From Pyrinomonadaceae bacterium (GTDB lineage Bacteria; Acidobacteriota; Blastocatellia; Pyrinomonadales; Pyrinomonadaceae), in assembly GCA_019186825.1 (NCBI GenBank), contig JABARP010000001.1, positions 54,601 to 118,600 of the forward strand: 64,000 bases of DNA. The letters are read 5' to 3'. The notes under the pieces are model-generated. The model saw only the letters and a list, made by a program, of their open reading frames with translations, was not told where the DNA came from and searched no databases. A program made the translations under genes and the position numbers. Shown here piece after piece: positions 26,334 through 35,801 of the stretch (its first letter is position 1; the number at the start of each line of letters is the position of its first letter).

Positions 26334-27509
26334 ATGCAGAGAACTGTACTTGGTATCGAAAACCTCATCGGGCCCCAGCTAGAGATGATCGAGGCGCGTC
26401 GCGTCGCGCTCGTCTGTAATCAAGCGTCCGTCCTTCCGGACGCTTTTCGCCATGCCGCGGATGTCTTCTACGAGCATCCGGACATCGAACTGACCGCCCT
26501 TTTCGGCCCTCAGCATGGTATTCGTGGCGACGTTCAATACAATATGATCGAGACGCCGCATGTCCGCGATCCGCACACGGGCCTTATGGTCTATTCGCTT
26601 TATAGCGAGGTGCGCGAGCCGAGGGAGGAGATGCTCGTCGATGTTGACGACATCGTGATTGACCTTCAGGATGTCGGCTGTCGTATCTACACGTTCATTT
26701 ACACAATGGCGAATTGTATGCGTGCGGCGAAGAAATTCGGCAAGCGCGTTATCGTCTGTGACCGTCCGAACCCGATCAATGGTGTTTCGGTCGAAGGGAA
26801 CGTTTCCGAGCCCGAATTCTTCTCATTCGTTGGGCAATTCCCGATCCCGACACGGCATGGAATGACGATCGGCGAGCTTGCCGTGATGTTCAACGAGCAT
26901 TTCGGCATCGGGTGCGAACTCGAGGTCGTAAAGCTTGAAAATTGGAGCCGCGAAACGTGGGGCGACCAGACGGGCCTGCCCTGGATATTGCCGTCGCCGA
27001 ACATCCCGGACGTTGATACGTGTGTTGTTTTCCCGGCGACCGTCCATCTCGAAGGCACCGAATTAAGCGAAGGCCGCGGCACGACATTGCCGTTCTTCCT
27101 GAACGGTGCTCCCTTCATAAAGCCATACGAATGGGCCGCGCGTTTGCGTGAATGCGAGATCCCCGGTGTTGCGTTTCGCGAGAGCTATTTCCGTCCGACG
27201 TTTTGCGAGTTCGCGGGGCAGACCTGCGGCGGCATACAGATCCACATTACCGACCGCGACGCCTTTACACCCGTTGCTCTCGGAATCGCAATGGTCAAGA
27301 CCGTATACGAAATGTACCCGAAGAAATTCCAGTGGCGTCAGAACGCGTACGAATATGAGTTCGACAAGAACCCGTTCGACGTCGTATGCGGCACCGACAA
27401 GATCCGAAAGGCGATCGAGAACGGAGCCGTTCTGCGGGAGATAGAAAACGCCTGGCAGCCTGCCCTCGCCGAATTTCGCGAAGCACGGAAGAAGTACTTG
27501 ATGTATTGA
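26334..27509 (+). CDS. exo-beta-N-acetylmuramidase NamZ family (DUF1343)
   Basis: A 391-residue DUF1343 protein. Motifs include VCNQASVLPD, LFGPQHGIRGDVQ, VDDIVIDLQDVGCRIYTFIYT, CDRPNPING, WILPSPNIP and LEGTELSEGRGTT. Characterised relatives (NamZ) release N-acetylmuramic acid from murein ends. The usual export signal is missing: the protein starts directly with MQRTVLGIENL, so it may act on internalised murein fragments in the cytoplasm. It lies between two terminator/operator features and seems to be a single-gene unit. Confidence 0.88.
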   Translation: MQRTVLGIENLIGPQLEMIEARRVALVCNQASVLPDAFRHAADVFYEHPDIELTALFGPQHGIRGDVQYNMIETPHVRDPHTGLMVYSLYSEVREPREEMLVDVDDIVIDLQDVGCRIYTFIYTMANCMRAAKKFGKRVIVCDRPNPINGVSVEGNVSEPEFFSFVGQFPIPTRHGMTIGELAVMFNEHFGIGCELEVVKLENWSRETWGDQTGLPWILPSPNIPDVDTCVVFPATVHLEGTELSEGRGTTLPFFLNGAPFIKPYEWAARLRECEIPGVAFRESYFRPTFCEFAGQTCGGIQIHITDRDAFTPVALGIAMVKTVYEMYPKKFQWRQNAYEYEFDKNPFDVVCGTDKIRKAIENGAVLREIENAWQPALAEFREARKKYLMY

Positions 27510-27577
27510 TAGGCCTTGGTTGATCGTGGAGGGCCGCAGACGGCCTGGCACGAAAGAGTCTTGCAATCAAATCTCAA

Positions 27578-27609
27578 AAGTAATACTCTTACCGGTAAGA
27601 GTATTACTT
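27578..27609. promoter_or_regulatory. perfect 32-bp palindrome, operator of the AbrB/PIN module
   Basis: The sequence 27578-27609 is exactly its own reverse complement (16-base arms meeting at ACCGGT) and ends one base before the antitoxin ATG. AbrB-type antitoxins bind such inverted repeats to repress their own operons. Because it fills the ribosome-binding region, no Shine-Dalgarno is visible; the transcript may be nearly leaderless, or the hairpin may gate translation. Confidence 0.75.
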
Positions 27610-27876
27610 ATGCGAGTTACTACAAAAGGACAAGTCACCATCCCGATCGAAGTCAGGCAAGCTCTCGGGATCTTGCCGGGAACCGAGGTTGATTTCGTCG
27701 TAAGGGGAACTTCCGCAAAACTTGTAAAGGCAAAACAAAAGAACGGAAGGCTTTCCCGCGGCGAAAAGGTCGTAGCACACTTAAAAGGCCGCGGAACCGC
27801 AAATCTTGACCTGACCACAGACGATATTTTGAAGCTAATGAGAGGTTGGGGCGAAGAAGATGATATTGGTCGATAG
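27610..27876 (+). CDS. AbrB/MazE-type antitoxin
   Basis: An 88-residue protein with an N-terminal swapped-hairpin DNA-binding domain: RVTTKGQVTIPIEVRQALGI, then PGTEVDFVV (residues 2-31). The C-terminal part (GRGTANLDLTTDDILKLMRG) is the toxin-binding tail typical of antitoxins paired with PIN toxins. The start at 27610 lies against the palindrome; a longer in-frame extension to 27520 reads through the operator and is unlikely. It overlaps the toxin gene by 17 bases. Confidence 0.88.
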   Translation: MRVTTKGQVTIPIEVRQALGILPGTEVDFVVRGTSAKLVKAKQKNGRLSRGEKVVAHLKGRGTANLDLTTDDILKLMRGWGEEDDIGR

Positions 27877-28267
27877 TTCAGTATTGTTGGATATCCTTAC
27901 GATCGACCCGGTCTGGTTTGAATGGTCATCGAACATAGTCGCCTCTCTTGCCGATAACAATGATCTTGCGATCAATCCGCTTATCTATGCGGAAGTATCG
28001 GTCAAATTTAGTTCACCCGCAGAACTCGACGAAGCTTTCCCCAAGCATATATTTTATCGTGAGCCGTTGCCATTTGATGCGGCATTCCTTGCAGGAAAAG
28101 CTTTCGCGATCTACAGGAAACGAGGAGGCACTAAAAATTCCCCGCTCTCTGATTTCTACATCGGAGCTCACGCCGCCGTTGCCGGATTTGACCTTTTAAC
28201 GCGCGACTCGCGCAGGGTCAGCCAATACTTCCCGACGGTCAAGATAATCGCGCCGCGAGGCATCTAA
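27860..28267 (+). CDS. vapC: PIN-domain toxin (VapC-like ribonuclease)
   Basis: A 135-residue PIN protein. Acidic metal-site residues are visible in MILVDSSVLLDIL (D5), YAEVSVKF (Glu in the middle) and SDFYIGAHA plus LLTRDSRR near the C-terminus. VapC enzymes cleave tRNA or rRNA when freed from the antitoxin. It overlaps the AbrB gene by 17 bases, giving coupled translation. The next gene begins on the opposite strand immediately at its stop. Confidence 0.88.
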   Translation: MILVDSSVLLDILTIDPVWFEWSSNIVASLADNNDLAINPLIYAEVSVKFSSPAELDEAFPKHIFYREPLPFDAAFLAGKAFAIYRKRGGTKNSPLSDFYIGAHAAVAGFDLLTRDSRRVSQYFPTVKIIAPRGI

Positions 28268-29407
28268 TTAGTCCGCCGACGCGTAGAGGGATAGCTGCTT
28301 AGAGCGCGCGAGGTCGGTCCAAGTTCCGCTAAAGGTCAGGCCCGACAGTTTTCCCGAAATGTAACCGCTGTCCTGAACCGGTCTATGTGGTCCCAATTCG
28401 TTGTTGATAACGGTTGGCGATAATATATGCTCGGTCAGGTCAATTTGATCCTTTCTATCATCTCCGCTGATCATGAGAGCTTCTCCATACCGGAGATAGG
28501 CATAATACCCGCGATAGGATGTGGCGTACTCATCTTTATACTCGATCCCTAAAACCATCACGATCGGGTATGTTCCATTGACCGTGCCACTAAGAAGCTG
28601 CGGCAACTGCTCCGATCTGAACGTAGAGATATTTGCCCGTTCAATACCAAAGACGGCACGACCGTAATCATTTAGATATTCCTTGAAACTCGATAGCGAA
28701 ACGCCGGCGGTCATATCGAGACCGTAGGTCATCATCCCCTTTCCAAGCCAGTTCGAACCATCGATCACGATCGATCGCCGCTGAATGTAATAATCGCTAA
28801 GATCATCATCTTGAAAACTATCGGCGAGATCGAGAAACCCTTCCCTCTCGTCAGGTTCTACTTTCTTTTCTACCTCTTTACGGTACTTGGCAGACCGCCG
28901 TTCAAATACAAGATCCTTAAATTTTCGATAGCCGTCCTCAGTAAAAAGATCGCTTAGCTCAATACGGCGTCCGGTTGCGGAATTGAACGTATAGTACTGA
29001 ACCCAATAATGAGTGGTCGCCCCGGAACTGCTCTCAGAAAAGCCGAGCGAAAGAACACGGTCGTTGTTCGAATATATGCTGGGCGACATCGCGAACTTTG
29101 CGCCATAGATACTTCCATCATTCACCTTAGCCTGGTGAAAGATATAAGCTGAAGCCGGATGTTTGCTTACAAAATAGAGCTCCGATAGCTGGAGAAATTG
29201 ATTGATACGAGTCGATACTTTGTCGGCCTTTTCGCGAGAAAAGATCGGAAATGAAAACTCCTCTCCGTCGCTGATCATCTTCGTCCTAAAATACGCCGGA
29301 GCCGCACAAACTGCGGAGGTAGATAAGACCGTAACGATCATAAAACCAACGGCGCACAAGCCTTGTGCGAGCCGTTGGTCGAGGAATTCTAGTGCTCGAC
29401 GTTTCAT
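28268..29407 (-). CDS. secreted DUF3298-like protein
   Basis: A 379-residue protein with an N-terminal hydrophobic segment (about 16-36, ending SAVCAAPA) that fits a signal peptide. The middle part has the DUF4163/DUF3298 pattern seen in RsiV-type anti-sigma factors and PdaC-like deacetylases: paired strands, YYTFNSATGRRIELSDLF (about 140-157) and a later IDGSNWLGKG. These domains bind cell-wall material or lysozyme in known cases; no catalytic motif is seen here. It ends at the vapC stop, so the two are convergent. Confidence 0.6.
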   Translation of the reverse strand: MKRRALEFLDQRLAQGLCAVGFMIVTVLSTSAVCAAPAYFRTKMISDGEEFSFPIFSREKADKVSTRINQFLQLSELYFVSKHPASAYIFHQAKVNDGSIYGAKFAMSPSIYSNNDRVLSLGFSESSSGATTHYWVQYYTFNSATGRRIELSDLFTEDGYRKFKDLVFERRSAKYRKEVEKKVEPDEREGFLDLADSFQDDDLSDYYIQRRSIVIDGSNWLGKGMMTYGLDMTAGVSLSSFKEYLNDYGRAVFGIERANISTFRSEQLPQLLSGTVNGTYPIVMVLGIEYKDEYATSYRGYYAYLRYGEALMISGDDRKDQIDLTEHILSPTVINNELGPHRPVQDSGYISGKLSGLTFSGTWTDLARSKQLSLYASAD

Positions 29408-29422
29408 CCCTAACTCATATAA

Positions 29423-30934
29423 CTAGAACCAACCGCCTTTCTTTTTGCCGCCGCCGAAGATGCCGCCGAGTACGCCGCGGACAATAGTGTTGCCAATTTG
29501 GCGGCCAATTGAGCTTGAAGCCGAGCGTGCGACGCTTTTCGTGATCGATTCGACCAGTGTGTCCGGAGCTCGTGCGGCGGCTCTGGCAGCCTTTTCTTGT
29601 TCTTTGGCAGCTTTTTCGGCATCAGCTTCTGCTTGAGCGGCGGCTTGGGCTTGAGCTTTTTCTGTGGCTCTTGCCGCGAGCAGCTCGAATGCAGATTCGC
29701 GATCGACCGGTGTGTCATAGACCCCGGCAACGAGGGAATTTGCCATCAACTGCTGACGTTGTTCGGGTGTGATGGGGCCGATGTGTCCTTCAGGCGGAAC
29801 GACGAAGGCACGATCGACCACCGAAGGAACGCCTTTTTCGTCAAGCGTTGAGATCAGGACCTCGCCGACGCCAAGTTCTGTAATGACCTTTTCGGTGTCG
29901 ATCTTTTCGTTCACGCGGAACGAGGTCGCAGCGGCCTTCACGCCCTTTTGTTCCTGAGGCGTGTAGGCGCGAAGAGCGTGCTGGACGCGGTTGCCGAGCT
30001 GTGCGAGCACCTTTTCCGGAATGTCCGCCGGGTTTTGCGTAACAAAATACACCCCGACACCTTTTGAACGGATCAGGCGAACAACCTGCTCTACCTTTTC
30101 GACCAATGCGGTCGGTGCATCTGAGAAGAGAAGATGAGCTTCGTCGAAGAAAAAGACGAGTTTTGGTTTATCGAGGTCGCCGGCTTCAGGGAGCGATTCA
30201 AAAAGCTCGCTCAAAAGCCAGAGAAGAAACGTTGAGTAGAGCTTTGGCGCGTTGATAAGCTCATCGGCGGCAAGCAGATTCAGCACGCCTTTGCCCGAGA
30301 CCGTCTGAATAAAGTCATCGAGTTTGACCGCAGGTTCGCCAAAGAAGATCGAGCCGCCTTGTTCTTCAAGTTGCAGCAGGCCGCGTTGTATCGCACCGAC
30401 AGATGCCGCCGACACGTTGCCGTATTGTGTCGTGAGCTCTGCCGAATTCTCGCCGACCCAACGCATCAGTGCCTGCAAATCTTTGAGGTCAAGCAAGAGC
30501 ATTCCGTTGTCATCGGCGTACTTGAATGCGATCGCGAGGACGCCTTCCTGTGTGTCGTTCAGGTCGAGCAGACGGGCAAGCAGCAGCGGCCCCATTTCGG
30601 AGACCGTCGCACGCAGCGGAGCTCCTTGCTTGCCGAAAACATCCCACAGCGTCGCAGTAAAGCCTTGAAACTCAGGGGTGATACCGAGGAGCGCGTTGCG
30701 TTCGTCGATCTTTGGATTGCCTCCGCCGGCCTGTGTAACACCGGTAAGGTCGCCCTTAATGTCGGCCATAAAAACAGGCACGCCACGTTTGCTAAAGCCT
30801 TCGGCAAGACGCTGCAATGTTACGGTCTTACCTGTACCTGTCGCACCGGTGATAACCCCATGGCGATTCGCCATTTGGGGCAGCAGGAAATATTCACTTT
30901 CTTTGGTTTTCGCTACCAAAATCGGTTCGGTCAT
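29423..30934 (-). CDS. HerA-like ATPase of the DUF853/YjgR family
   Basis: A 503-residue P-loop ATPase. It opens [28 protein letters not shown] with Walker A GATGTGKT (30-37); Walker B is [10 protein letters not shown] near residue 267. A late Ala/Glu-rich coiled segment (about 430-465) precedes a Gly-rich tail [14 protein letters not shown]. YjgR proteins are widespread HerA/FtsK-type hexameric ATPases of unknown biological role. Encoded 43 bases after the dihydrofolate-reductase-like gene on the same strand. Confidence 0.88.
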   Translation of the reverse strand: MTEPILVAKTKESEYFLLPQMANRHGVITGATGTGKTVTLQRLAEGFSKRGVPVFMADIKGDLTGVTQAGGGNPKIDERNALLGITPEFQGFTATLWDVFGKQGAPLRATVSEMGPLLLARLLDLNDTQEGVLAIAFKYADDNGMLLLDLKDLQALMRWVGENSAELTTQYGNVSAASVGAIQRGLLQLEEQGGSIFFGEPAVKLDDFIQTVSGKGVLNLLAADELINAPKLYSTFLLWLLSELFESLPEAGDLDKPKLVFFFDEAHLLFSDAPTALVEKVEQVVRLIRSKGVGVYFVTQNPADIPEKVLAQLGNRVQHALRAYTPQEQKGVKAAATSFRVNEKIDTEKVITELGVGEVLISTLDEKGVPSVVDRAFVVPPEGHIGPITPEQRQQLMANSLVAGVYDTPVDRESAFELLAARATEKAQAQAAAQAEADAEKAAKEQEKAARAAARAPDTLVESITKSVARSASSSIGRQIGNTIVRGVLGGIFGGGKKKGGWF

Positions 30935-30977
30935 ATTTATCTTCGGTCCCTCAAAAAAATCAACGTTATAGAAAAAC

Positions 30978-31547
30978 CTAGTCGCGCCTATGCCGCGTGT
31001 AGTGGCTTCTGATCAGCCCGTTTGCATAAGTTAGCGTGCGCACGTGCTCGAATTCAATGTCGCGTTCGAGATAGCCGAAGAGCGAGATCCCGCTGCCGAT
31101 AAGCACCGGTACACGTGCGATCGTCAGATCGTCGATCAGATCCTCGGCGAGAAAGCTCTGTATTACCTTGCCGCCGTCGACATAGGCCGAACGAAAGCCT
31201 TTCTCAGAAAGGTCGTCCAGAAGTTCCCTTGGCCTGTTCGTCGACAACGAGACCTTATCCCGTAGCTCATTCGGAACCTCGTTAATGCTACGGCTAAGGA
31301 CGACCACGGGTCGATCATACGGCCATTCGGGAAATCCCAACACCGTTTCAAAAGTGCCCCGCCCGATCACGAGGACGTCAATGCCAGCGATAAACTCGCT
31401 ATAGGCATCCACCGCGTTCGCATCGCCGTACTTCGTGAGCCAATCGAGGGTGCCGTCCTTGCGAGCGATAAAGCCGTCGAGGCTGGTGCCAATGTAAACG
31501 TGCGTACTGATCACCGGACTATCGAATAAAAATGTTCCTGCCGTCAA
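30978..31547 (-). CDS. dihydrofolate reductase-like protein (RibD C-terminal family)
   Basis: A 189-residue protein with [38 protein letters not shown] and [12 protein letters not shown], the pattern of YyaP/RibD-C reductases that use NADPH. Substrate unknown. The likely start is a TTG at 31547 overlapping the upstream VOC gene's TGA (TTGA), which would couple translation; no better ATG precedes the conserved core. Confidence 0.82.
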   Translation of the reverse strand: MTAGTFLFDSPVISTHVYIGTSLDGFIARKDGTLDWLTKYGDANAVDAYSEFIAGIDVLVIGRGTFETVLGFPEWPYDRPVVVLSRSINEVPNELRDKVSLSTNRPRELLDDLSEKGFRSAYVDGGKVIQSFLAEDLIDDLTIARVPVLIGSGISLFGYLERDIEFEHVRTLTYANGLIRSHYTRHRRD

Positions 31548-31975
31548 GCCGTGGCTTTTGCGTGGTCGCTCTCGGGTACGTCGCAGTTGATCATCCAGTT
31601 GATGCCAAATTTGTCGGTTAACATTCCGAATGCCTCTGCCCAGAATGTTTTGTCGAGCGGCATTGTCACGTTGCCGTCCTTCGCGAGATTGTCAAAGAAT
31701 TTTCTCGCGATGTCCTTGTCATTCAAGCCAATGGCGAGCGAGATATTGTTGCCGGGCGTCGAGGCCATATTCGGCGGATTGTCGCTCGCCATGATGTGCG
31801 TATCGCCGATCTTTAGCGTGCAGTGCATCACCTTGTCGTCGCCGGTCATTCCGGCCATCGGCGATTCGCCGTAACGCTGCATGAACAAGATCTCTCCGTC
31901 GAGCGCCTCTTTGTAAAAGTTGATTGCTTCTTCGCAATTTCCGTTGAAACTGAGATATGGTTTAACTCCTAACAT
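31544..31975 (-). CDS. PhnB-like VOC (glyoxalase-fold) protein
   Basis: A 143-residue protein from ATG 31975, preceded by AAGGAGA; an in-frame start 30 bases earlier has no such site. It opens MLGVKPYLSFNGNCEEAINFYK and ends FGMLTDKFGINWMINCD, the 3-demethylubiquinone/PhnB VOC pattern with paired beta-alpha-beta-beta-beta modules. Function in cells is unknown. Forms a two-gene unit with the reductase-like gene. Confidence 0.85.
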   Translation of the reverse strand: MLGVKPYLSFNGNCEEAINFYKEALDGEILFMQRYGESPMAGMTGDDKVMHCTLKIGDTHIMASDNPPNMASTPGNNISLAIGLNDKDIARKFFDNLAKDGNVTMPLDKTFWAEAFGMLTDKFGINWMINCDVPESDHAKATA

Positions 31976-31997
31976 AGTTTGTCTCCTTTTTTGAACG

Positions 31998-32017
31998 GCC
32001 CTCACTTACGTGCGGGC
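31998..32017. repeat. degenerate copy of a dispersed repeat
   Basis: GGCCCTCACTTACGTGCGGG resembles the element at 32929-32949 and, inverted, 38023-38043 (consensus around CCCTTACTAACGTGCGGG). A fourth, weaker copy lies at about 38256-38278. Confidence 0.5.
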
Positions 32018-32030
32018 TGCTGACACGTTG

Positions 32031-32630
32031 CTAACATTTTTCGTATTTCCAGTTTCGTCGCTTTCCTTCTGAAAGCCATTCGATCGTCGTTGCGACTCGA
32101 CGCTCGCGCGTCGGCTCGGTTTTTGCCTCGGTTATCCACTCGACGTATTCGCGTTTGCAGCTCGGCGGAAAATTGTTGAATGTTTCGGCCGCCGCATGGT
32201 TACGAGCGAGGGCCTCACGGAGAATATCCGGTATTGCTACGTCTGCAGCCTTCGATGGCTTCTTCTTCGGGACTTTGATGCCGTTTTCGTTCAGCCGGAC
32301 GGCTTCCTTGATGATCTTCTTGATCGTCGCATCGTTCGGCAGGTCTTTGAGCGAAGTGATCCGCCCGAAACTGCCCATTGCGTTTTTTGCCGGGAACTTC
32401 GCCTCGGTCAGCAAAGCTTCTTTCCAAAATCCAAAGGCGCAGTGGTGCTTGAATGAGGCGAAGCCGCACAAAATGCCTTTGTATTCAAAACTCGGCATGC
32501 TCCATTTGATCGTCTCGGTCACATCGGGGCAGGCATCGTGAATGAGCTTACGCAAATGTCGGAGGACCGGCTTTGCAAAGTCCTGCGCCCCTTCGATGTA
32601 GGCATCGACGCGTTTGTCGATATTCGGCAT
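32031..32630 (-). CDS. YdeI/OmdA-type DUF1801 protein
   Basis: A 199-residue protein. The first 110 residues are a DUF1801 domain (YIEGAQDFAKPVLRHLRKLI, ETIKWSMPSFEYKGILCGF). The C-terminal region IPDILREALARNHAAAETFN with CKREYVEWITEAKTEPTRERR is the OmdA-type tail. Relatives are linked to envelope stress or bacteriocin tolerance in E. coli, but activity is unknown. Single gene, minus strand. Confidence 0.85.
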   Translation of the reverse strand: MPNIDKRVDAYIEGAQDFAKPVLRHLRKLIHDACPDVTETIKWSMPSFEYKGILCGFASFKHHCAFGFWKEALLTEAKFPAKNAMGSFGRITSLKDLPNDATIKKIIKEAVRLNENGIKVPKKKPSKAADVAIPDILREALARNHAAAETFNNFPPSCKREYVEWITEAKTEPTRERRVATTIEWLSEGKRRNWKYEKC

Positions 32631-32728
32631 GCCCTAACTATACAAGATTTTCGTTGTGCGTGACGAGTTTTTGATAGGCGGCTGCCGGTGCTCAGAAGTT
32701 GTCGCTGAGGTTAGAGAGAAGTTCTTCT

Positions 32729-32949
32729 GGCGGCTAAGCCGCCGGGATGTTTCGGTGGCTGTGTCGGAAAAGCGGAGCACTTCCGCCCGGCGACGGGAAG
32801 GAAACGCAGTTCGTAAGCCCGTGAACGGGCTCGGCGAGGACCTTTTCAGCTCTTACCACGCCATAAATGGCGTGGCTATGCGAAGCCGATAAGAAGCCGA
32901 AGGCTGAGTGCAGGAGGGAGGCGATGCTGAGCCCTTACTAACGTGCGGG
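32729..32949. repeat. intergenic cluster of short hairpins and a dispersed repeat
   Basis: Within the 434-base gap 32631-33064 I see no gene but several perfect hairpins: GGCGGC/GCCGCC at 32729-32743, AGCCC/GGGCT at 32816-32831, and CCACGCCAT/ATGGCGTGG at 32856-32875, followed by the dispersed 21-base repeat at 32929-32949. The first hairpin recurs at 38178-38192 and the 21-base element recurs exactly, inverted, at 38023-38043. They look like REP-type elements. Confidence 0.6.
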
Positions 32950-33064
32950 TCACTGACTCGGCTACGGACGCCGACTGCGGACAACGGTTACAGGCACTGC
33001 GTCGATTTCGGGTAAGATACTAAAAAGATAATTTGCATCCCGTTGCTCAGTCGAAAGGAGATTT

Positions 33065-34885
33065 ATGTCTAAGCTTTTACAACTCGCGGCCTTGGTCGCA
33101 TCTATATTTTTACTTCTCGGGAACAGTTCCGCTCAGAACAAGTTCGAAGGATATTCTTTCACGCTCGAGGCAGACATTCGCGGCACTTGCCCGATCACGT
33201 ATCTTCCGAGCACGGGAGCAAAGAATGCGATCGAGGTCTATATCGCCGGCACGGACCTTCGCCAAAAAGCGCCGAACATCTCGCCATGCGACGGAAGCGA
33301 TGTCCGCGACGGCAAGACGTACGCGAATGGCATTGGCCGCTGGTGTTTCCAGGGCCCTGAGCCGATGTATGAAGTGAAGCTGACGAACGGGGCGAGCTAT
33401 CTTTGGTATCCGACGAATGAGCACACGGGATTCTACAACCTAAAGGATTTTCGGCCCGTGCGAAGGACGCAGCTTGGCAAATACGAGTTTGACGAGCCGA
33501 AAGACTATACTTCGACGTTCCGGAACGCGATCCAATACATTTCTTCGCGGCAGGGCGGCACGCTGCGTGTGCCGGACGGCGATTACGTTGTCGGCACGCT
33601 CGATGGTGTCCGACGCGACCCGAACTACCAGGCGATAACGCTCACGTCGGGCTTGAACATTGTCGGCGCAGGTTCGAATGCGTCGGTCGCGAACTCTAAC
33701 CTTCCGTGGCGTTTCAGCCCGACGCGCATACGCTTGCGTTACCCGAATCAGACGATATTCCGCATCGGCGGATGCACGAACCAGGTCACGGTCAAAGATC
33801 TTGAGTTGATGGGCAATTCTTCGCTTATGGCCGAGGCAAAACGTGACACGACCGGCACCTACGGCATCGAAGCCCTCGGCAAATGGGAGAAAGATTCACG
33901 CACAGGCCGCGAATCACCGAATTCAAGCCAGGTCTTCAAATTCGAGAACATCACATTCCAGGATTTTGACAAAGGCATCTACGTGCACAACGCCAACGAC
34001 GAGAACTGCAAGGCGAACGAACAGGTCTGCAAGTCTTGGCATTTCGATTACATCAAGGTCGATCACGGATTTTTTGTCAACAACAAGACCGGCATCTGGA
34101 TCGACACATACAACACCGATTGGACGATCGCGAACACGGTTTTTTCGTATATCGCAACCAATGGCCCCGGCGACGGCATCCGCGTGAAGGCCGCGGGTTC
34201 GATGCTTATCCAGCAGACATTCGGCGGCGGCTATGACTACGCTTCTGCGATCGGTGGGACATTCATAAACGTCGATACTATCGGGTCGCTGACGGTCATC
34301 AACTCGGGCTCAGAACGCGGTAAGCGGACGCTCTATACGAATCCCGCCGGGATGATAACGAATGTGAATCTCACGATGATCGGCAGCGTCTTCGGCGATC
34401 CGATCGAGCTGCACGGATCGGCAAACTTCATCTCGACAGGCAACTGGTTCGGCGCCGACACGATCAAGGCAGATCCGGGAGTGACGATCACATCCACCGG
34501 CGACCGCTTTTGTTACGATTCACGCATCTTCGCCTGCAAAGACTCGGCGGGCCAGCTCGTCCGACGGCCGAATTTTCAGGGCGGGCGAATGATGTTCCAA
34601 ACCGGCCGCTTGCCGGAAGGCTCGGGAGATACCCGCATTGACGGCAAGCCAAATCGCTTCGGCTATAACGTCGAGCTGACAGATGGGCTTTTTCAGTACG
34701 ACCCAAATATCACGTTTCGCGACATACAGCAGTGGGCACGCGGTGGCGACGGCCGTCCGCCGGTTTCTGACGGTGCTTTCGTGTACTGCAAAGACTGCCG
34801 ACGCGGCGGCGAATGTTCTCAGGGACGTGCAGGAAGCGACGGAGCCTTCGCCAAACGCATCAACGGCCGCTGGATGTGTGATTGA
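33065..34885 (+). CDS. secreted right-handed beta-helix (pectate-lyase-like) protein
   Basis: A 606-residue protein with a signal peptide (residues 1-24, ending NSSAQN). Residues about 145-480 have the repeating short-strand pattern of parallel beta helices, starting with TFRNAIQYISSRQGGTLRVPDGDYVVGTL, the typical pectate-lyase superfamily entry. Late cysteines (VYCKDCRRGGECSQG) may form disulfides. Such proteins bind or cleave polysaccharides outside the cell or serve as adhesins; no catalytic set can be assigned. A GAAAGGAG site at about 33053-33060 precedes the start. Confidence 0.8.
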   Translation: MSKLLQLAALVASIFLLLGNSSAQNKFEGYSFTLEADIRGTCPITYLPSTGAKNAIEVYIAGTDLRQKAPNISPCDGSDVRDGKTYANGIGRWCFQGPEPMYEVKLTNGASYLWYPTNEHTGFYNLKDFRPVRRTQLGKYEFDEPKDYTSTFRNAIQYISSRQGGTLRVPDGDYVVGTLDGVRRDPNYQAITLTSGLNIVGAGSNASVANSNLPWRFSPTRIRLRYPNQTIFRIGGCTNQVTVKDLELMGNSSLMAEAKRDTTGTYGIEALGKWEKDSRTGRESPNSSQVFKFENITFQDFDKGIYVHNANDENCKANEQVCKSWHFDYIKVDHGFFVNNKTGIWIDTYNTDWTIANTVFSYIATNGPGDGIRVKAAGSMLIQQTFGGGYDYASAIGGTFINVDTIGSLTVINSGSERGKRTLYTNPAGMITNVNLTMIGSVFGDPIELHGSANFISTGNWFGADTIKADPGVTITSTGDRFCYDSRIFACKDSAGQLVRRPNFQGGRMMFQTGRLPEGSGDTRIDGKPNRFGYNVELTDGLFQYDPNITFRDIQQWARGGDGRPPVSDGAFVYCKDCRRGGECSQGRAGSDGAFAKRINGRWMCD

Positions 34886-34918
34886 GTCGGCGGAATCGTC
34901 GAGGAGAAAAGCGAAAGG

Positions 34919-35299
34919 TCAGCGTTTCTCGATCCGTTCGCGAAGCCATTGCGTCAACTCATCTTCCGAGAGGCGGCCTTCCGCGAGAGAAAGTATCGCA
35001 AGGTATTTCTCGGCAGGTTCGGCGCGTAGCTGAAAGCCATTGCGGACGAGGAAGGTTCGCATTGCGACAAGGGCCATCCGTTTATTGCCGTCGATGAACG
35101 GATGATTCTTTGCGATGCCGAATGCGATCGAGGCTGAGAGGCGTGCCATGTCCGCACGCGGCTCGTATGTGCTGATATTCTTTGGGCGAGCCAGCGCCGA
35201 TTCAAGAAGGCCGCGGTCGCGCACACCGGCCTCTCCGCCGTGCTCGGCGATCTGTCGCTCGTGCATTGCGAGCACCGCATCGAGCCGCAGCCATTTCAT
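34919..35299 (-). CDS. doc: Doc/Fic-family toxin
   Basis: A 126-residue Doc protein with the Fic core HPFIDGNKR (66-74). The HxFx(D)GNKR form matches Doc, which phosphorylates elongation factor Tu, rather than the longer AMP-transferring Fic motif. Its ATG follows the antitoxin stop without a gap. Doc normally pairs with a Phd antitoxin; here the partner has an AbrB fold, an atypical combination. Confidence 0.9.
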   Translation of the reverse strand: MKWLRLDAVLAMHERQIAEHGGEAGVRDRGLLESALARPKNISTYEPRADMARLSASIAFGIAKNHPFIDGNKRMALVAMRTFLVRNGFQLRAEPAEKYLAILSLAEGRLSEDELTQWLRERIEKR

Positions 35300-35527
35300 C
35301 TACTCAGCAAGCTTCCTGAGTACATCGCGGTCCTCACGCATTACCTGTTCGGCGATCGTCATTTGCTCGACAAATTCATCATCATAGGCCCGTAACTGGA
35401 TGCCTTCGGGTGTTTCGGAGGCAAAGAGATAGTCGCCCTTTCCGACGCGGAGCCGTTCAAGCAACTCTTTCGGGAGAACGATGCCAACCGAGTTTCCGAC
35501 CGTTGTGATCTTGAGTTTCGCAGTCAT
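35300..35527 (-). CDS. SpoVT/AbrB-type antitoxin paired with Doc
   Basis: A 75-residue protein from ATG 35527 with an AbrB domain, KITTVGNSVGIVLPKELLERL, then VGKGDYLFA (residues 5-35), and a C-terminal tail of acidic helices likely to wrap the toxin. An in-frame upstream start at 35617 is not supported because it would read through the operator-like repeat at 35538-35555. It directly precedes doc. Confidence 0.85.
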   Translation of the reverse strand: MTAKLKITTVGNSVGIVLPKELLERLRVGKGDYLFASETPEGIQLRAYDDEFVEQMTIAEQVMREDRDVLRKLAE

Positions 35528-35537
35528 AGCTACTAGA

Positions 35538-35555
35538 TTATAACGTGGGTTATAA
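35538..35555. promoter_or_regulatory. inverted repeat before the AbrB/Doc operon
   Basis: TTATAAC (35538-35544) and GTTATAA (35549-35555) form seven-base arms with a four-base spacer, ten bases upstream of the antitoxin ATG. It is a plausible autoregulatory operator for the AbrB antitoxin. Confidence 0.55.
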
Positions 35556-35801
35556 CAGCATACAAGGTTAATTTTTGACTTTGCAGCCTGCGTCCCGCAA
35601 CATTTCTTGCCCGTCAAATTGCCATTTTTACCTGTTTATTCGATAATTGTTGGTTTTGAGAATCTCGCCGTCAGACGGCGTTACATATCGATAAAAACGA
35701 CAAGAAGATCTGATGCGTATTGCGGTCGAACGCAGTGCGCACGAACGCGAAGTTCCGCCGTTTCGGGTTCAGAGCGGCAGACGTGATCTTAAGAGCATAC
35801 T

